Shown: positions 17,034-26,106, counted from the stretch's first letter. The stretch: DNA of 64,000 nucleotides from Streptomyces blattellae (GCF_009709555.1 NZ_WJBG01000204.1:1-64000); one strand, 5' to 3'. A program made the numbers and translations. Notes: a model not told the origin generated them from the sequence alone.

Positions 17034-19142
17034 ATGCAGGTCTGGCCTGGAGAGGCGTATCCACTCGGTGCCACGTACGACGGCGCCGGAACCAACTTCG
17101 CGGTCTTCACGGAGGCCGCGGACCGAGTAGAGCTGTGTCTGCTGCACGACGACGGCTCGGAGACGGCGGTGGAACTGCGGGAGAGCGACGCGTTCGTGCG
17201 GCACGCGTACCTGCCGGGCGTCATGCCGGGCCAGCGGTACGGATTCCGGGTGCACGGCCCGTACGCCCCCGAGCGCGGCCTGCGCTGCAACTCCGCGAAG
17301 CTGCTGCTCGACCCGTACGCGCGCGCGATCAGCGGTTCGATCGAGTGGGGCGAGGAGGTGTACGGCTACCACTTCGGCGCACCCGACGAGCGCAACGACC
17401 TCGACTCCGCCCCGCACACGATGACGTCGGTCGTGGTCAATCCCTACTTCGACTGGGGCGACGACCGGCGGCCGCGCACCGAGTACCACCACACGGTCAT
17501 CTACGAGGCACACGTCAAGGGCCTCACGATGCGGCACCCGGGGCTGCCGGAGGAGCTGCGCGGCACCTACGCGGCCCTGGCGCACCCGGCGGTCATCGAA
17601 CATCTCACCGAGCTGGGCGTGACCGCGCTGGAGCTGATGCCGGTCCACCAGTTCGTCAACGACCACCGTCTGGTGGACATGGGCCTGAACAACTACTGGG
17701 GCTACAACACGATCGGCTTCTTCGCCCCGCACAACGCGTACGCCTCCTGGGGCGACCGCGGCCAGCAGGTCCTGGAGTTCAAGTCGGCGGTGCGGGCACT
17801 GCACGAGGCCGGTATCGAGGTCATCCTGGACGTGGTCTACAACCACACGGCCGAGGGCAACCATCTGGGCCCGACGCTGTCCTTCCGGGGCCTGGACAAT
17901 CCGCGGTACTACCGGCTGGCGAACGATCCGCGCTACTACATGGACACCACGGGCACCGGCAACTCCCTGCTGATGCGTTCCCCGCACGTCCTTCAGCTGA
18001 TCATGGACTCGCTGCGCTACTGGGTCACCGAGATGCACGTCGACGGCTTCCGCTTCGACCTCGCCGCGACGCTGGCCCGGCAGTTCCACGAGGTGGACCG
18101 GCTGTCGTCGTTCTTCGACCTGGTCCAGCAGGATCCGGTGGTCTCGCAGGTGAAGCTGATCGCCGAGCCCTGGGACGTGGGTGAGGGCGGCTACCAGGTG
18201 GGCAATTTCCCGCCGCTGTGGACCGAGTGGAACGGCAAGTACCGCGACACGGTACGGGACGTGTGGCGCGGCGAGCCGCGCACGCTCGCGGAGTTCGCCT
18301 CCCGGCTCACCGGCTCCTCGGACCTGTACCAGGACGACGGCCGCCGCCCGCTCGCCTCGATCAACTTCGTGACCTGCCACGACGGGTTCACCCTGCATGA
18401 CCTGGTGTCGTACAACGACAAGCACAACCAGGCCAACGGCGAGGACAACCGGGACGGCGAGAGCCACAACCGGTCGTGGAACTGCGGGGCCGAGGGCGAG
18501 ACCGACGATCCGGGCGTGCGGGAGCTGCGGCAGCGTCAGATGCGGAACTTCGTCGCGACGCTGATGCTGTCCCAGGGCGTGCCGATGATCAGCCACGGCG
18601 ACGAGTTCGCGCGCACCCAGCGCGGCAACAACAACGCCTACTGCCAGGACAGCGAGCTGGCCTGGGTGGCGTGGCCCGAGGACGGCAGCGAGCTGCTGGA
18701 CTTCACGCGCGCGATGGTCTGGCTGCGCAAGGACCACCCGGTCTTCCGCAGGCGCCGCTTCTTCCACGGCCGGCCCGTGGAGGGAACCCACGACGAGCTG
18801 TCGGACATCGCCTGGTTCACTCCTGAGGGCAAGGAGATGGCCCAGCGGGACTGGGACTCGGCGCAGGCGTCGGCGCTGGCGGTGTTCCTCAACGGCAACG
18901 CGATCTCGGAGCCCGGCTCGCGCGGCGAGCGCATCGGCGACGACTCGTTCCTGCTGATGTTCAACGCCTCGCACACGTCACTTGACTTCGTGGTGCCGGT
19001 CAATCACGGCCGCCAGTGGCAGGTGGTCGTCGACACCGCCCGCGCGGACGGCGTCGCGCCGGGCACGGGAGCGAAGGTGCAGGCCGGGGACCGGCTGACG
19101 CTGGTGGACCGGAGCATGACGGTGCTGCAGCGGCCGGTCTAG
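17034..19142 (+). CDS. glgX: Glycogen debranching enzyme GlgX
   Basis: Isoamylase-type GH13 enzyme that removes alpha-1,6 branches from glycogen limit dextrins. A 702-residue product with the N-terminal CBM48-like region (AYPLGATYDGAGTNFAVFTEAADRVELCL) and GH13 motifs DVVYNHTAEG, GFRFDLAAT (nucleophile Asp), IAEPWD (acid Glu) and FVTCHDG. ATG 17034 gives the canonical MQVWPGEAYPLG start; a TTG 186 bases upstream would add an unrelated segment. It is divergent from the amine oxidase genes and upstream of treY, supplying linear maltodextrins for the trehalose pathway. Confidence 0.95.
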   Translation: MQVWPGEAYPLGATYDGAGTNFAVFTEAADRVELCLLHDDGSETAVELRESDAFVRHAYLPGVMPGQRYGFRVHGPYAPERGLRCNSAKLLLDPYARAISGSIEWGEEVYGYHFGAPDERNDLDSAPHTMTSVVVNPYFDWGDDRRPRTEYHHTVIYEAHVKGLTMRHPGLPEELRGTYAALAHPAVIEHLTELGVTALELMPVHQFVNDHRLVDMGLNNYWGYNTIGFFAPHNAYASWGDRGQQVLEFKSAVRALHEAGIEVILDVVYNHTAEGNHLGPTLSFRGLDNPRYYRLANDPRYYMDTTGTGNSLLMRSPHVLQLIMDSLRYWVTEMHVDGFRFDLAATLARQFHEVDRLSSFFDLVQQDPVVSQVKLIAEPWDVGEGGYQVGNFPPLWTEWNGKYRDTVRDVWRGEPRTLAEFASRLTGSSDLYQDDGRRPLASINFVTCHDGFTLHDLVSYNDKHNQANGEDNRDGESHNRSWNCGAEGETDDPGVRELRQRQMRNFVATLMLSQGVPMISHGDEFARTQRGNNNAYCQDSELAWVAWPEDGSELLDFTRAMVWLRKDHPVFRRRRFFHGRPVEGTHDELSDIAWFTPEGKEMAQRDWDSAQASALAVFLNGNAISEPGSRGERIGDDSFLLMFNASHTSLDFVVPVNHGRQWQVVVDTARADGVAPGTGAKVQAGDRLTLVDRSMTVLQRPV

Positions 19143-19149
19143 GAGGGAG

Positions 19150-19270
19150 GGGTTCGTCCAGGGGGGTGGGTTCTCGTCCCGGCGGGTTCGCCACCCAGCG
19201 GGTTCGTCATCCAGGCGGGTTCGTCATCCAGGCGGGTTCCTCGTTCCGGCGGGTTCCTCGTCCCCGTGGG
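19150..19270. repeat. Imperfect tandem repeat between glgX and treY
   Basis: About six imperfect copies of an ~18-base unit of the form GGCGGGTTCGTCATCCA fill most of the 195-base gap between the glgX stop and the treY start. The two central copies are identical. There is no convincing promoter or gene in the gap apart from the treY leader. Confidence 0.75.
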
Positions 19271-19337
19271 CACACGCGCGTGCGTACGTGCGCGGGGCGA
19301 TGACACGAAAGAGGGCAGGGCGGGTACGTAGGTTTCC

Positions 19338-21686
19338 ATGACACCTGAGCGTCCTGACCTGGTGGTGCCGACGGCCACCTACCGGCTGCAGCTGCAGCCC
19401 GACTTCCCGTTCGAGGCCGCCGCGCGGGCCGTGCCGTACCTGGCGTCGCTCGGCGTCTCGCATCTGCACCTGTCCCCGGTCCTGGAGGCCGTCCCCGGCT
19501 CCCTGCACGGCTACGACGTCGTCGACCACGCGCGCGTGCGGGGTGAGCTGGGCGGCGAGGAGGGACTGCGAGCGCTGGCGCGCACCGCGCGGGAGCACGG
19601 TCTCGGCCTGGTGGCCGACATCGTCCCCAACCACATGGCGATGGCCCCGCGCCACAACCGCGCCCTGTGGGAGGTACTCCGGGAGGGCCCCAAGTCGCCG
19701 TACGCGCGCTGGTTCGACATCGACTGGGAGGCGCAGGGCGGCCAGATGCTGCTGCCGGTGCTCGGGCATCCCCTCGGCACGGAGATCGACGCGCTGGCGG
19801 TCGACGGTGACGTCCTGCGCTACTACGACCATGTGTTCCCCTTGCGCGAGGGCACCGAGAAGCTGCCGCTGCCGCAGCTCCTGGATGCCCAGTGGTATCG
19901 CCCGGTGTGGTGGCGGCTGGCCCGTACGGAGCTGAACTACCGGCGGTTCTTCAGCATCTCGGAGCTCATCGGGGTGCGAGTGGAGGACCCGGAGGTCTTC
20001 GAGGCCACGCACGCGAAGATCCTGCGGCTGCTGCACGAGGGCGTGTTCGACGGGCTGCGGATCGACCATCCCGACGGACTCGCCGATCCGGATTCGTATC
20101 TGCGGCGCCTGAACGAGGCGACCGGCGGCCGGTGGACGGTGGTGGAGAAGATCCTGTCGGACGGTGAGCACCTGCCGGCCTCCTGGCCGGTCGCGGGCAC
20201 CACCGGATACGACGCCCTGCGGCACGTGGACGGCCTCTTCGCGGATCCGGCGGGGTGCGGGGAACTCCTCGGCCAGTACCGGCGTTTCGCGGCCCCTCAG
20301 ACCGACCGTGGCGGGCAGTGGGAGGCGACGGTGCGGCGGGCGGCGTACAAGGTGCTCACGCATGAGCTGGCCGCCGAGGTCGAGCGGCTGACGCGGGTCG
20401 CGAGCCGCCTGTGCGACGCGTCGCCGGACCCCGCGCTGCGCGACCGGGCACCCTGGACGCTGCGCACCGCCCTGCAGGAGTTCCTGGTCCGTCTGGAGGT
20501 CTACCGGCCGTACGAGTCCGGGGACGCCGCCGCCGTCGTCACCGAGGAGGCCGCGGCCGAGGCCCGGCAGGCCTTCGTCGACCCCGAGGAGGCCGGTGCC
20601 GTGGACGTCGTACGGGATCTGGTGCTCGGGCGGGCCGGTGACGGGCCGGGCCACGTGGAGTTCCGGGCGCGGTTCGCGCAGACCGCGTCGGCGCTGCGCG
20701 CCAAGTCCGTGGAGGACACGGCGTTCTACCGCTATGTGCCCTTGCTGTCGGCGACCGAGGTGGGCGGGAACCCGGGCAGCCCCGCGGTGTCTCCGGAGGA
20801 CTTTCACGCGTACTGCGCGCGCGTGCAGCGCGACTGGCCGACGACCGGGACCGTCGCCTCGACGCACGACACCAAGCGCAGCGCCGACGTACGGGCCGCG
20901 CTGGCCGTGCTCACCGAGTGCCCCCAGCGCTGGGCGGACGTCCTGGCCGAGGTGACACGCACCGGCGAGGGCGTCCCGGACGCGCAGTTGGCATGGGCGG
21001 CCTGGCAGACCGTGTTCGGGCTCGGCCCGGCGGAAGCCGAGCGAGTACAGGGGGCGCTGCTGAAGCATGTGCGCGAGGCCGGGCTGTATACGAGCTGGAC
21101 GGAACAGGAGCCCCCGTACGAGGACGCGGTGGCCGCGTTCGTCGCGGCGGGGCCGTGCGGGGCTCCGGGCGGACGCGTGGCCGACTTCCGCGCCGCCCTG
21201 GAGCCGCACATCCGGGCGAACGTGCTGGGCACCGCCCTGCTCCAGCTGACGATGCCGGGCGTGCCCGATCTCTACCAGGGCACGGAGGGCGAGTACCGGG
21301 CGTTGGTGGACCCCGACAACCGGCCGCCCGTGTCCTTCCCGCCGGAGGATCCCGGCGACAAGGGCGCGGTGAGCGCGGCGGCTCTGCGGCTGCGCAGGCG
21401 CCGGGCCGACGTCTTCGGCGACTCGGCGACGTACGCGCCGCTGGCCGCGGAGGGTCCGGGCGCCGCGCACTGTGTGGCGTTCGCGCGGTCGGGCGAGGTG
21501 GTGGTCGCCGTGACCCGGCTGTCGCTGCGGCTCGCGGAGGCGGGCGGCTGGCGCGACACGCTGCTGCCGCTGCCGCAGGGGCGGTGGGCCGATGTGCTGA
21601 CTCCTCAGCGGCGGTTCACCGGGCACGCGCGCGCGGACGAGCTGTTCGAGGGGCTTCCGGTGGTGCTGCTGGAGCGGGTGGAGTAG
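19338..21686 (+). CDS. treY: Maltooligosyl trehalose synthase TreY
   Basis: GH13 enzyme that isomerises the reducing-end alpha-1,4 bond of maltodextrins to alpha,alpha-1,1, giving maltooligosyl trehalose. A 782-residue product starting PTATYRLQLQPDFPFEAAARAVPYLASLGVSHLHLSP, diagnostic of TreY, with VADIVPNHMA, GLRIDHPDGLADP (nucleophile Asp), VEKIL (acid Glu) and STHDTKRSADVR. Normal length. It partners TreZ, encoded 5 kb downstream on the same strand, and GlgX just upstream. The genes for the M14 peptidases and inhibitor separate treY from treZ, so they are probably not one transcript. Confidence 0.96.
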   Translation: MTPERPDLVVPTATYRLQLQPDFPFEAAARAVPYLASLGVSHLHLSPVLEAVPGSLHGYDVVDHARVRGELGGEEGLRALARTAREHGLGLVADIVPNHMAMAPRHNRALWEVLREGPKSPYARWFDIDWEAQGGQMLLPVLGHPLGTEIDALAVDGDVLRYYDHVFPLREGTEKLPLPQLLDAQWYRPVWWRLARTELNYRRFFSISELIGVRVEDPEVFEATHAKILRLLHEGVFDGLRIDHPDGLADPDSYLRRLNEATGGRWTVVEKILSDGEHLPASWPVAGTTGYDALRHVDGLFADPAGCGELLGQYRRFAAPQTDRGGQWEATVRRAAYKVLTHELAAEVERLTRVASRLCDASPDPALRDRAPWTLRTALQEFLVRLEVYRPYESGDAAAVVTEEAAAEARQAFVDPEEAGAVDVVRDLVLGRAGDGPGHVEFRARFAQTASALRAKSVEDTAFYRYVPLLSATEVGGNPGSPAVSPEDFHAYCARVQRDWPTTGTVASTHDTKRSADVRAALAVLTECPQRWADVLAEVTRTGEGVPDAQLAWAAWQTVFGLGPAEAERVQGALLKHVREAGLYTSWTEQEPPYEDAVAAFVAAGPCGAPGGRVADFRAALEPHIRANVLGTALLQLTMPGVPDLYQGTEGEYRALVDPDNRPPVSFPPEDPGDKGAVSAAALRLRRRRADVFGDSATYAPLAAEGPGAAHCVAFARSGEVVVAVTRLSLRLAEAGGWRDTLLPLPQGRWADVLTPQRRFTGHARADELFEGLPVVLLERVE

Positions 21687-21750
21687 CGCCTGTTCGGCGG
21701 ATCATGGTGCTGTGGCGGGGTCGGCAGGCCGATCTGCGGCCGGGGGGCCG

Positions 21751-21900
21751 GTACGCCGATTCACGGCGAGCAGCACACCCACCTGCGACCGGGGACCGGC
21801 ACACCGATTCACACGAGCAGCACACCCACCTACGACCGAGGACCCGCACACCGATTCACACGAGCAGCACACCCACCTACGACCGAGGACCCGCACACCG
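21751..21900. repeat. 47-bp tandem repeats downstream of treY
   Basis: Two identical 47-base units at 21800-21846 and 21847-21893 begin CACACCGATTCACACGAGCA. They are preceded by a diverged copy (21751-21799) and followed by the start of another (from 21894). The array is in the ~830-base gap between treY and the first M14 peptidase gene and encodes nothing convincing in any frame. Confidence 0.85.
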
Positions 21901-21966
21901 ACCTGCCGCGCGGCCTGGCACGCCCCACCTGCCACGTGGCCTGGCACGCCCCACCTGCCGCGTGGT
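21901..21966. repeat. 26-bp tandem repeats abutting the 47-bp array
   Basis: Units at 21901-21926 and 21927-21952 (ACCTGCCGCGCGGCCTGGCA and a two-base variant, each continuing CGCCCC) and a partial third copy follow the 47-bp array directly. A different repeat family therefore starts where the first ends. Confidence 0.8.
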
Positions 21967-22452
21967 CGTCGATTGCCGGCTCCCCCATGGCGCCGGCGCC
22001 CGCCTCCGTCGTGCAGGCAGGCCTCTGCTCATGCTCATCTGCGCTGACGGGGTGTCGCTGCTTCCCCCGACCCGACCCGCCGGACAGGCCCGAGCGCAGT
22101 TCGACGGGGAGGTCAGCGGCGAGCGCTGTGCTGAGCCCCAGGGGGCGTTGCGCGCACAGGAGGGGGACTCGGCCGGCGGTCCATGCGGGGGTGCGCGCCG
22201 TGCGAGCGGGGAGCCTGTCGTCCCCGGCGGGCGCACGCACGGACGCGGGGGCTCAACCGGCCACCGCTCCCGCTCAGCCACAGCCCTTATGGGCTGTTCG
22301 GGTGATTCCGCGACGAACGGGGCGAGCCGCTGCGGTCGGCGCCGCGCTCACGCTCGGGTCGGACGGGACCGGCAACCCTGCTGGTACCGACGGCCCTGCC
22401 TGCTGCCGGTAAATGCATCTGGGCGCCCCCTGGCGCCTCCCCCGCCACCGCC
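21967..22452. other. Intergenic stretch without supportable gene
   Basis: About 490 bases between the repeat arrays and the M14 peptidase promoter region. Short open frames exist on both strands but none shows a family motif or a good ribosome site. A small GGCGCC-CCCT-GGCGCC hairpin lies at 22422-22437. Confidence 0.5.
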
Positions 22453-22483
22453 TTGACACTGCACGGCGGCCGTGGGGTACTGC
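22453..22483 (+). promoter_or_regulatory. Candidate promoter of the first M14 peptidase gene
   Basis: TTGACA at 22453-22458 is a perfect vegetative -35 hexamer. TACTGC at 22478-22483, after a 19-base spacer, is a weak -10. The start codon lies 33 bases beyond. The spacer is slightly long, so confidence is limited. Confidence 0.45.
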
Positions 22484-22515
22484 GGATTGCGAAAGCCGGG
22501 CGGATGTGACGGGGG

Positions 22516-23766
22516 GTGAGTCTCCTGCCGGAGCTGCGCTACCCCACCGTTCCCCAACTTGTCTTGTCCGCCCGGACGCTGGCCGCTCAGCGGCCCGGCC
22601 TGTGTGCCCTGAGGCAAGTGGGGGTCTCCCGCGCGGGCAGACCCCTCTACCTGCTGTCGATGGGCCATGCCTGCCGCGCCGTCCTGGTCGTCGCGGGCGC
22701 GCACGCCAACGAGCCGACCGGGGGCCCGACGACGCTCGCCCTCGCGGAACGGGTGCTGCACGAGCGGCAGTTGCGGGCCGACACCTCCTGGCACTTCCTG
22801 CTGTGCGCCGACCCCGACGGGGCGAGCCTGCACGTGACCCCGGCGCCGCGCAGCCTCCACGACTACCACCTCGGCTTCTTCCGGCCCGCGGCACCCGAGC
22901 AACCGGAATGGGCCCCGTCCACGCTGCCGCCGGACCGGCTGCCGCCGGAGACCCGCGCGCTGACCCGCGTCATCGACGAACTGCGCCCCTTCCTCCAGGT
23001 GACCCTGCACGGCACCGAACTGGGCGGCAGCTGGGTGCAGCTGACGAAGGACGTCCCCGGACTCGCAGAGCCGTTCGCCAAGTCCGCGGCGGAGCTGCAC
23101 ATCCCCGTGGAGACGGGCGCCTCGGACGCCGCGGGCTGGCCGGCCGCCGGACCCGGCGTGCATGTGATGCCCGGCCCCGGCGCGGGCGCGGCGTATCCGA
23201 GCATGCCGGACGACGCGCGGCACAGCACCTGGTACCACGTACACCGGTACGGCGGTCTGACCGCGGTCGTCGAGGTGCCGATGTGGGCGAGCGACCTGGT
23301 GGACGACCCGGCGCCGCATCCGGCCCCGGCGGCGGAGATGCAGCGGCTGGCGGGACGGCCGCTGCGCGACTCGCTGGAGGTGGAGCGGGTGCTCACCGAG
23401 GCGCTGCCGCGGCTCGCGGGTGCCGAGGGGCCGCTGCTGCGGGCGGCCAGATGGGCGCTGGAGCTGGTGCCGGGGCTGGCCGAGGACTGGGTCCACACAC
23501 AGCCCGCCGACGATTCGATGGCCTACGTCGGAAGCGTGGACGCGTTCGCACGCCGGCTGCCGCTGCGGGCGGCGGCCATGCTGCTGCGGGTCCTGCAGGA
23601 GACCGGCGACCACGCGGCGCCCCGGCTGGAGCGCCTCGTCGCCACCTGGAGCGACGCCTTCGCGCAACGTTTCCGCGCCCGCTGGGTACCGCTGGAACAC
23701 CAGGTCGAGCACCAGTCCCGCACAGTCGTGGCAGCGGTCCGACACGCCCGCGACCGGACGACGTAA
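22516..23766 (+). CDS. M14 family zinc carboxypeptidase-like protein (paralogue 1)
   Basis: A 416-residue cytoplasmic-looking M14 metallopeptidase. Zinc ligands are His63 and Glu66 in GAHANEPTGG and the histidine in VTLHGTELGG; the presumed catalytic Glu is in LTAVVEVPMW. There is no signal peptide, unlike secreted carboxypeptidases. GTG 22516 follows GGGGGG and gives MSLLPELRYPTVPQL, which matches the start deduced for the paralogue at 24559-25965. Its last codons are echoed in three tandem 132-bp units just downstream. It converges on the SSI-type inhibitor gene. Substrate unknown. Confidence 0.85.
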   Translation: MSLLPELRYPTVPQLVLSARTLAAQRPGLCALRQVGVSRAGRPLYLLSMGHACRAVLVVAGAHANEPTGGPTTLALAERVLHERQLRADTSWHFLLCADPDGASLHVTPAPRSLHDYHLGFFRPAAPEQPEWAPSTLPPDRLPPETRALTRVIDELRPFLQVTLHGTELGGSWVQLTKDVPGLAEPFAKSAAELHIPVETGASDAAGWPAAGPGVHVMPGPGAGAAYPSMPDDARHSTWYHVHRYGGLTAVVEVPMWASDLVDDPAPHPAPAAEMQRLAGRPLRDSLEVERVLTEALPRLAGAEGPLLRAARWALELVPGLAEDWVHTQPADDSMAYVGSVDAFARRLPLRAAAMLLRVLQETGDHAAPRLERLVATWSDAFAQRFRARWVPLEHQVEHQSRTVVAAVRHARDRTT

Positions 23767-24130
23767 CACCTCAGACGACCCCGCACGGCACTCCGGCGAC
23801 ATCGAGGGCAACTCCCTGAACGCACCCGTAACGCGCGCATGCCGGTGACTCCGCACGACCGTGACGGCAGTCCGGCACCCCCGTAACCCACCGACGCAAC
23901 ACCTCAGACGACCCGCGAGCGACTCCAGCGATCTCGTGGGCGACTCCCGGAACGGACCCCTCACACGCGCATACCAGCGATCCCGCACGGCCATCCTGGC
24001 AATCCGCCACCCCCGCGACCAACCGACGCAACACCTCAGACGACCCCGCGCCGGCCTCCGGCCACTTCGTGGGCGGCTCGCTGAAGGTGCCCTCACGCGC
24101 GCGTGCCGGTGGTTGCGGCACGCGCGCGTG
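23765..24130. repeat. Three ~132-bp tandem repeats derived from an M14 gene end
   Basis: The marker AACACCTCAGACGA occurs at 23765, 23898 and 24030, giving periods of 133 and 132 bases. The last ~45 bases of each of the first two units resemble the 3' end of the M14 coding region plus its stop codon region (for example the GGCAGTCCG..CACCCCCG segment). This suggests the gene tail and downstream spacer were duplicated in tandem and then diverged. No gene is present inside. Confidence 0.8.
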
Positions 24131-24142
24131 ACGGCCGGGCCT

Positions 24143-24562
24143 TCAGGTGGAACGCGCGAACAGCGATCCCGTCGACGCCGCCATCACGCACGGGTTCGAG
24201 AAGGTCTTCGTGTATGCGACCGGCCGTCCGTTCCACTCCCCGCGCGCGTGGGCGGTCACCGGTGCGTAGATCATCGTGCAGAAGGTGTCCTTCTGCGGGA
24301 TGCCGCCGATGTCGCCGCCCGCGGCCTCCAGTTCCGCGCAGGCCTCGGCCGCGCGCGCGGGGCCCTTGGGCGGGTTGCACAGGAGCAGCTTGCCGGGTGT
24401 GTCGCCGGCCCGGGCCTCGCCCTGGGTGACGGTGAGGTAGAGCCAGTTGTCCGGGGGAGCCTGCCGGGGCGCCGCCTGCGCCGGGGTCGCGGAGGCGACG
24501 AGGAGCGCGGCAGCCGCGAGCAGGCCGCCCCGTACCGCTTTCGCCATGGTGAAGTACGTCAT
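24143..24562 (-). CDS. Subtilisin inhibitor-like (SSI family) secreted protease inhibitor
   Basis: A 139-residue secreted Streptomyces subtilisin inhibitor-family protein. A signal peptide (hydrophobic core LLAAAALLVASATPAQA) precedes a mature domain with the SSI pattern: LTVTQGEARAGDT, four cysteines, reactive loop CTMIYAPVTAHARGEW and SNPCVM. By comparison with SSI (Met-Val scissile bond), P1 is Met and P1' is Ile. ATG 24562 is chosen because it overlaps the stop of the upstream M14 gene as ATGA; an in-frame ATG at 24547 is possible. Family members inhibit subtilisin-like and other serine proteases outside the cell. Confidence 0.9.
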   Translation of the reverse strand: MTYFTMAKAVRGGLLAAAALLVASATPAQAAPRQAPPDNWLYLTVTQGEARAGDTPGKLLLCNPPKGPARAAEACAELEAAGGDIGGIPQKDTFCTMIYAPVTAHARGEWNGRPVAYTKTFSNPCVMAASTGSLFARST

Positions 24563-25965
24563 TCCCGATGCATCGGCACGGCGGCCTCCGAGCCCCACCC
24601 CGGCTCACCCGAACGGGAGCGCACCGGCCCGCGCCGCACGGCCAGTTCGAACGCGGCGAGCACCACTCGTGCCTGGTACTCCACCTGGCGGGCGACCGGG
24701 ACCCAGCGGGCCCCGCAGCCGTCCCGGTAGTCCGCGCACCACGCGTGGATCAGCCGGTCCAGCTCCGGCAGCACCCCGGCCGGGTCGCGCCCCGCGCCCC
24801 CGCCCGCGCCCCCGCCCGCGCCCCCGCCCGCGCCCCCGCCCGCGACGAGCTGGTGCAGCAGCCCCGCCGTGCGCAGCGCGAGCCGGCGTCCGGCGATCCG
24901 CAGGGTGGCCAGGTGGGCGGTGCTGAGCGGGGGAAGCGGGCGCGCGCCGCCGGCGCCGTCGGCGGCCCCGCTGTCTGGATCCCAGGCGTCGGCGAGGCCG
25001 GGGCAGACCAGTAAATAGTCGTCGACCGGGGCGAGCAGACGCGCCGCGTCCGGTGCGTCCGCGTGGTGGGGCCGGATCCGCGCCAGGAGCCGCTGAAGAA
25101 CCTCGGTGTCGTGGCGCAGCGTGTTGCTGACGGTCCGCAGCACTCCGGCCGGGTCGGCGGGCTCGGTGGCGTCCTCCACGGCGGCCACGCTCCACATGGG
25201 CGCCTCGACGACAGCGGTCACGGTGCCGTACGGATGCGGGTGGAACCACGTCGACTCGACGGCGGCCTCGGTGATGGCCGCGGCCAGGTCGCCCCGCTCG
25301 GGCGGCGGTATCCGGTAGACGGCGGGTCCCAGGCCGGGCCAGTACAGGGTGTCGTACGGGCCGAGTTCGCGCGGTATGCCGAGGCGGGCCGCGGTCTGCG
25401 CGACGTGCCCCGCGAGGCCGGGCAGGTCGCGGGTGAGTTCGACGAAGCCGCCGCCCACGTCGACGCCGTGCAGGGAGCACTGGAGGAAGGGCCGCAGTTC
25501 GTCCTGGAGGCCGAGCAGGGCGCGGGTCTCCGGCAGTACGGCGGCGGCAGCGCCGTCGGGCAGCCATTCGGGCTGTTCGAGGAAGCCGGGCCGGAAGAAG
25601 TTCCGGAAGTAGTGGCCGAGGGTGTACGGGCCGTGCAGCCAGCCCTCGTTGCGGCGCAGGCCGTCGGGGTCGAGGCAGAGCAGCAGGTTCCAGGTCGCGT
25701 CGGCTCCCTCGGTGAGCCGGGGATCGGCGAGGGCCCGTTCGGCGAGCCGCAGGGCGGTGGCGCCGCCCACGGGTTCATTGGCGTGCGGACCGGCGACGAC
25801 GAGGGCCTGGCGGCTGCCGTGGCCGACGGCCAGCAGCCACAGGGGCGTGCCCGCGCGGGAGCTTCCGACACGGCGCAGTCGGGCGTCCCGGGGGTGCCGG
25901 GCGACGAGCGTCGCCGCCCGGGCGTGCAGCTCGTCGACGGTCGGGTAGCGGAGGAGTGGCGGCAG
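24559..25965 (-). CDS. M14 family zinc carboxypeptidase-like protein (paralogue 2), CTG start inferred
   Basis: A 468-residue paralogue of the 22516-23766 product. In this frame no ATG, GTG or TTG lies between the upstream stop and the zinc motif, but CTG at 25965-25963 follows a perfect GGAGG with 6-base spacing and gives PPLLRYPTVDEL, which aligns with the paralogue's N-terminus. That start keeps zinc ligands His61 and Glu64 in GPHANEPVGG. The next start, GTG 25770, would lose them. Third ligand in CSLHGVDVGG, catalytic Glu in TAVVEAPMW. A (GGGA)n linker lies near the C-terminus. The stop overlaps the SSI inhibitor start (ATGA). Confidence 0.82.
   Translation of the reverse strand: MPPLLRYPTVDELHARAATLVARHPRDARLRRVGSSRAGTPLWLLAVGHGSRQALVVAGPHANEPVGGATALRLAERALADPRLTEGADATWNLLLCLDPDGLRRNEGWLHGPYTLGHYFRNFFRPGFLEQPEWLPDGAAAAVLPETRALLGLQDELRPFLQCSLHGVDVGGGFVELTRDLPGLAGHVAQTAARLGIPRELGPYDTLYWPGLGPAVYRIPPPERGDLAAAITEAAVESTWFHPHPYGTVTAVVEAPMWSVAAVEDATEPADPAGVLRTVSNTLRHDTEVLQRLLARIRPHHADAPDAARLLAPVDDYLLVCPGLADAWDPDSGAADGAGGARPLPPLSTAHLATLRIAGRRLALRTAGLLHQLVAGGGAGGGAGGGAGGGAGRDPAGVLPELDRLIHAWCADYRDGCGARWVPVARQVEYQARVVLAAFELAVRRGPVRSRSGEPGWGSEAAVPMHRE
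24794..24841. repeat. Four perfect 12-bp repeats inside the M14 paralogue 2 gene
   Basis: The unit GCGCCCCCGCCC is repeated four times without change and encodes the glycine linker (GGGA)n on the minus strand. Whole-unit gain or loss keeps the frame and changes only linker length. Confidence 0.9.
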
Positions 25966-26106
25966 GGCACACCTCCGCGATGTGGCGCCGTCGGTTCACC
26001 TGTGTGCATCCTGTACGCACAGTCAGTCACGAGATGACGGGTACGTCAACACCGCGAGAGGCAAAGGCGTTTCGGCCACGGGGGCGCGCTCCCGACCAAG
26101 GCGGAC

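Noticed and set aside
21751..21966. Possible CRISPR array
   Set aside because: Units are directly adjacent with no unique spacers and no cas genes are present, so they are plain tandem repeats.
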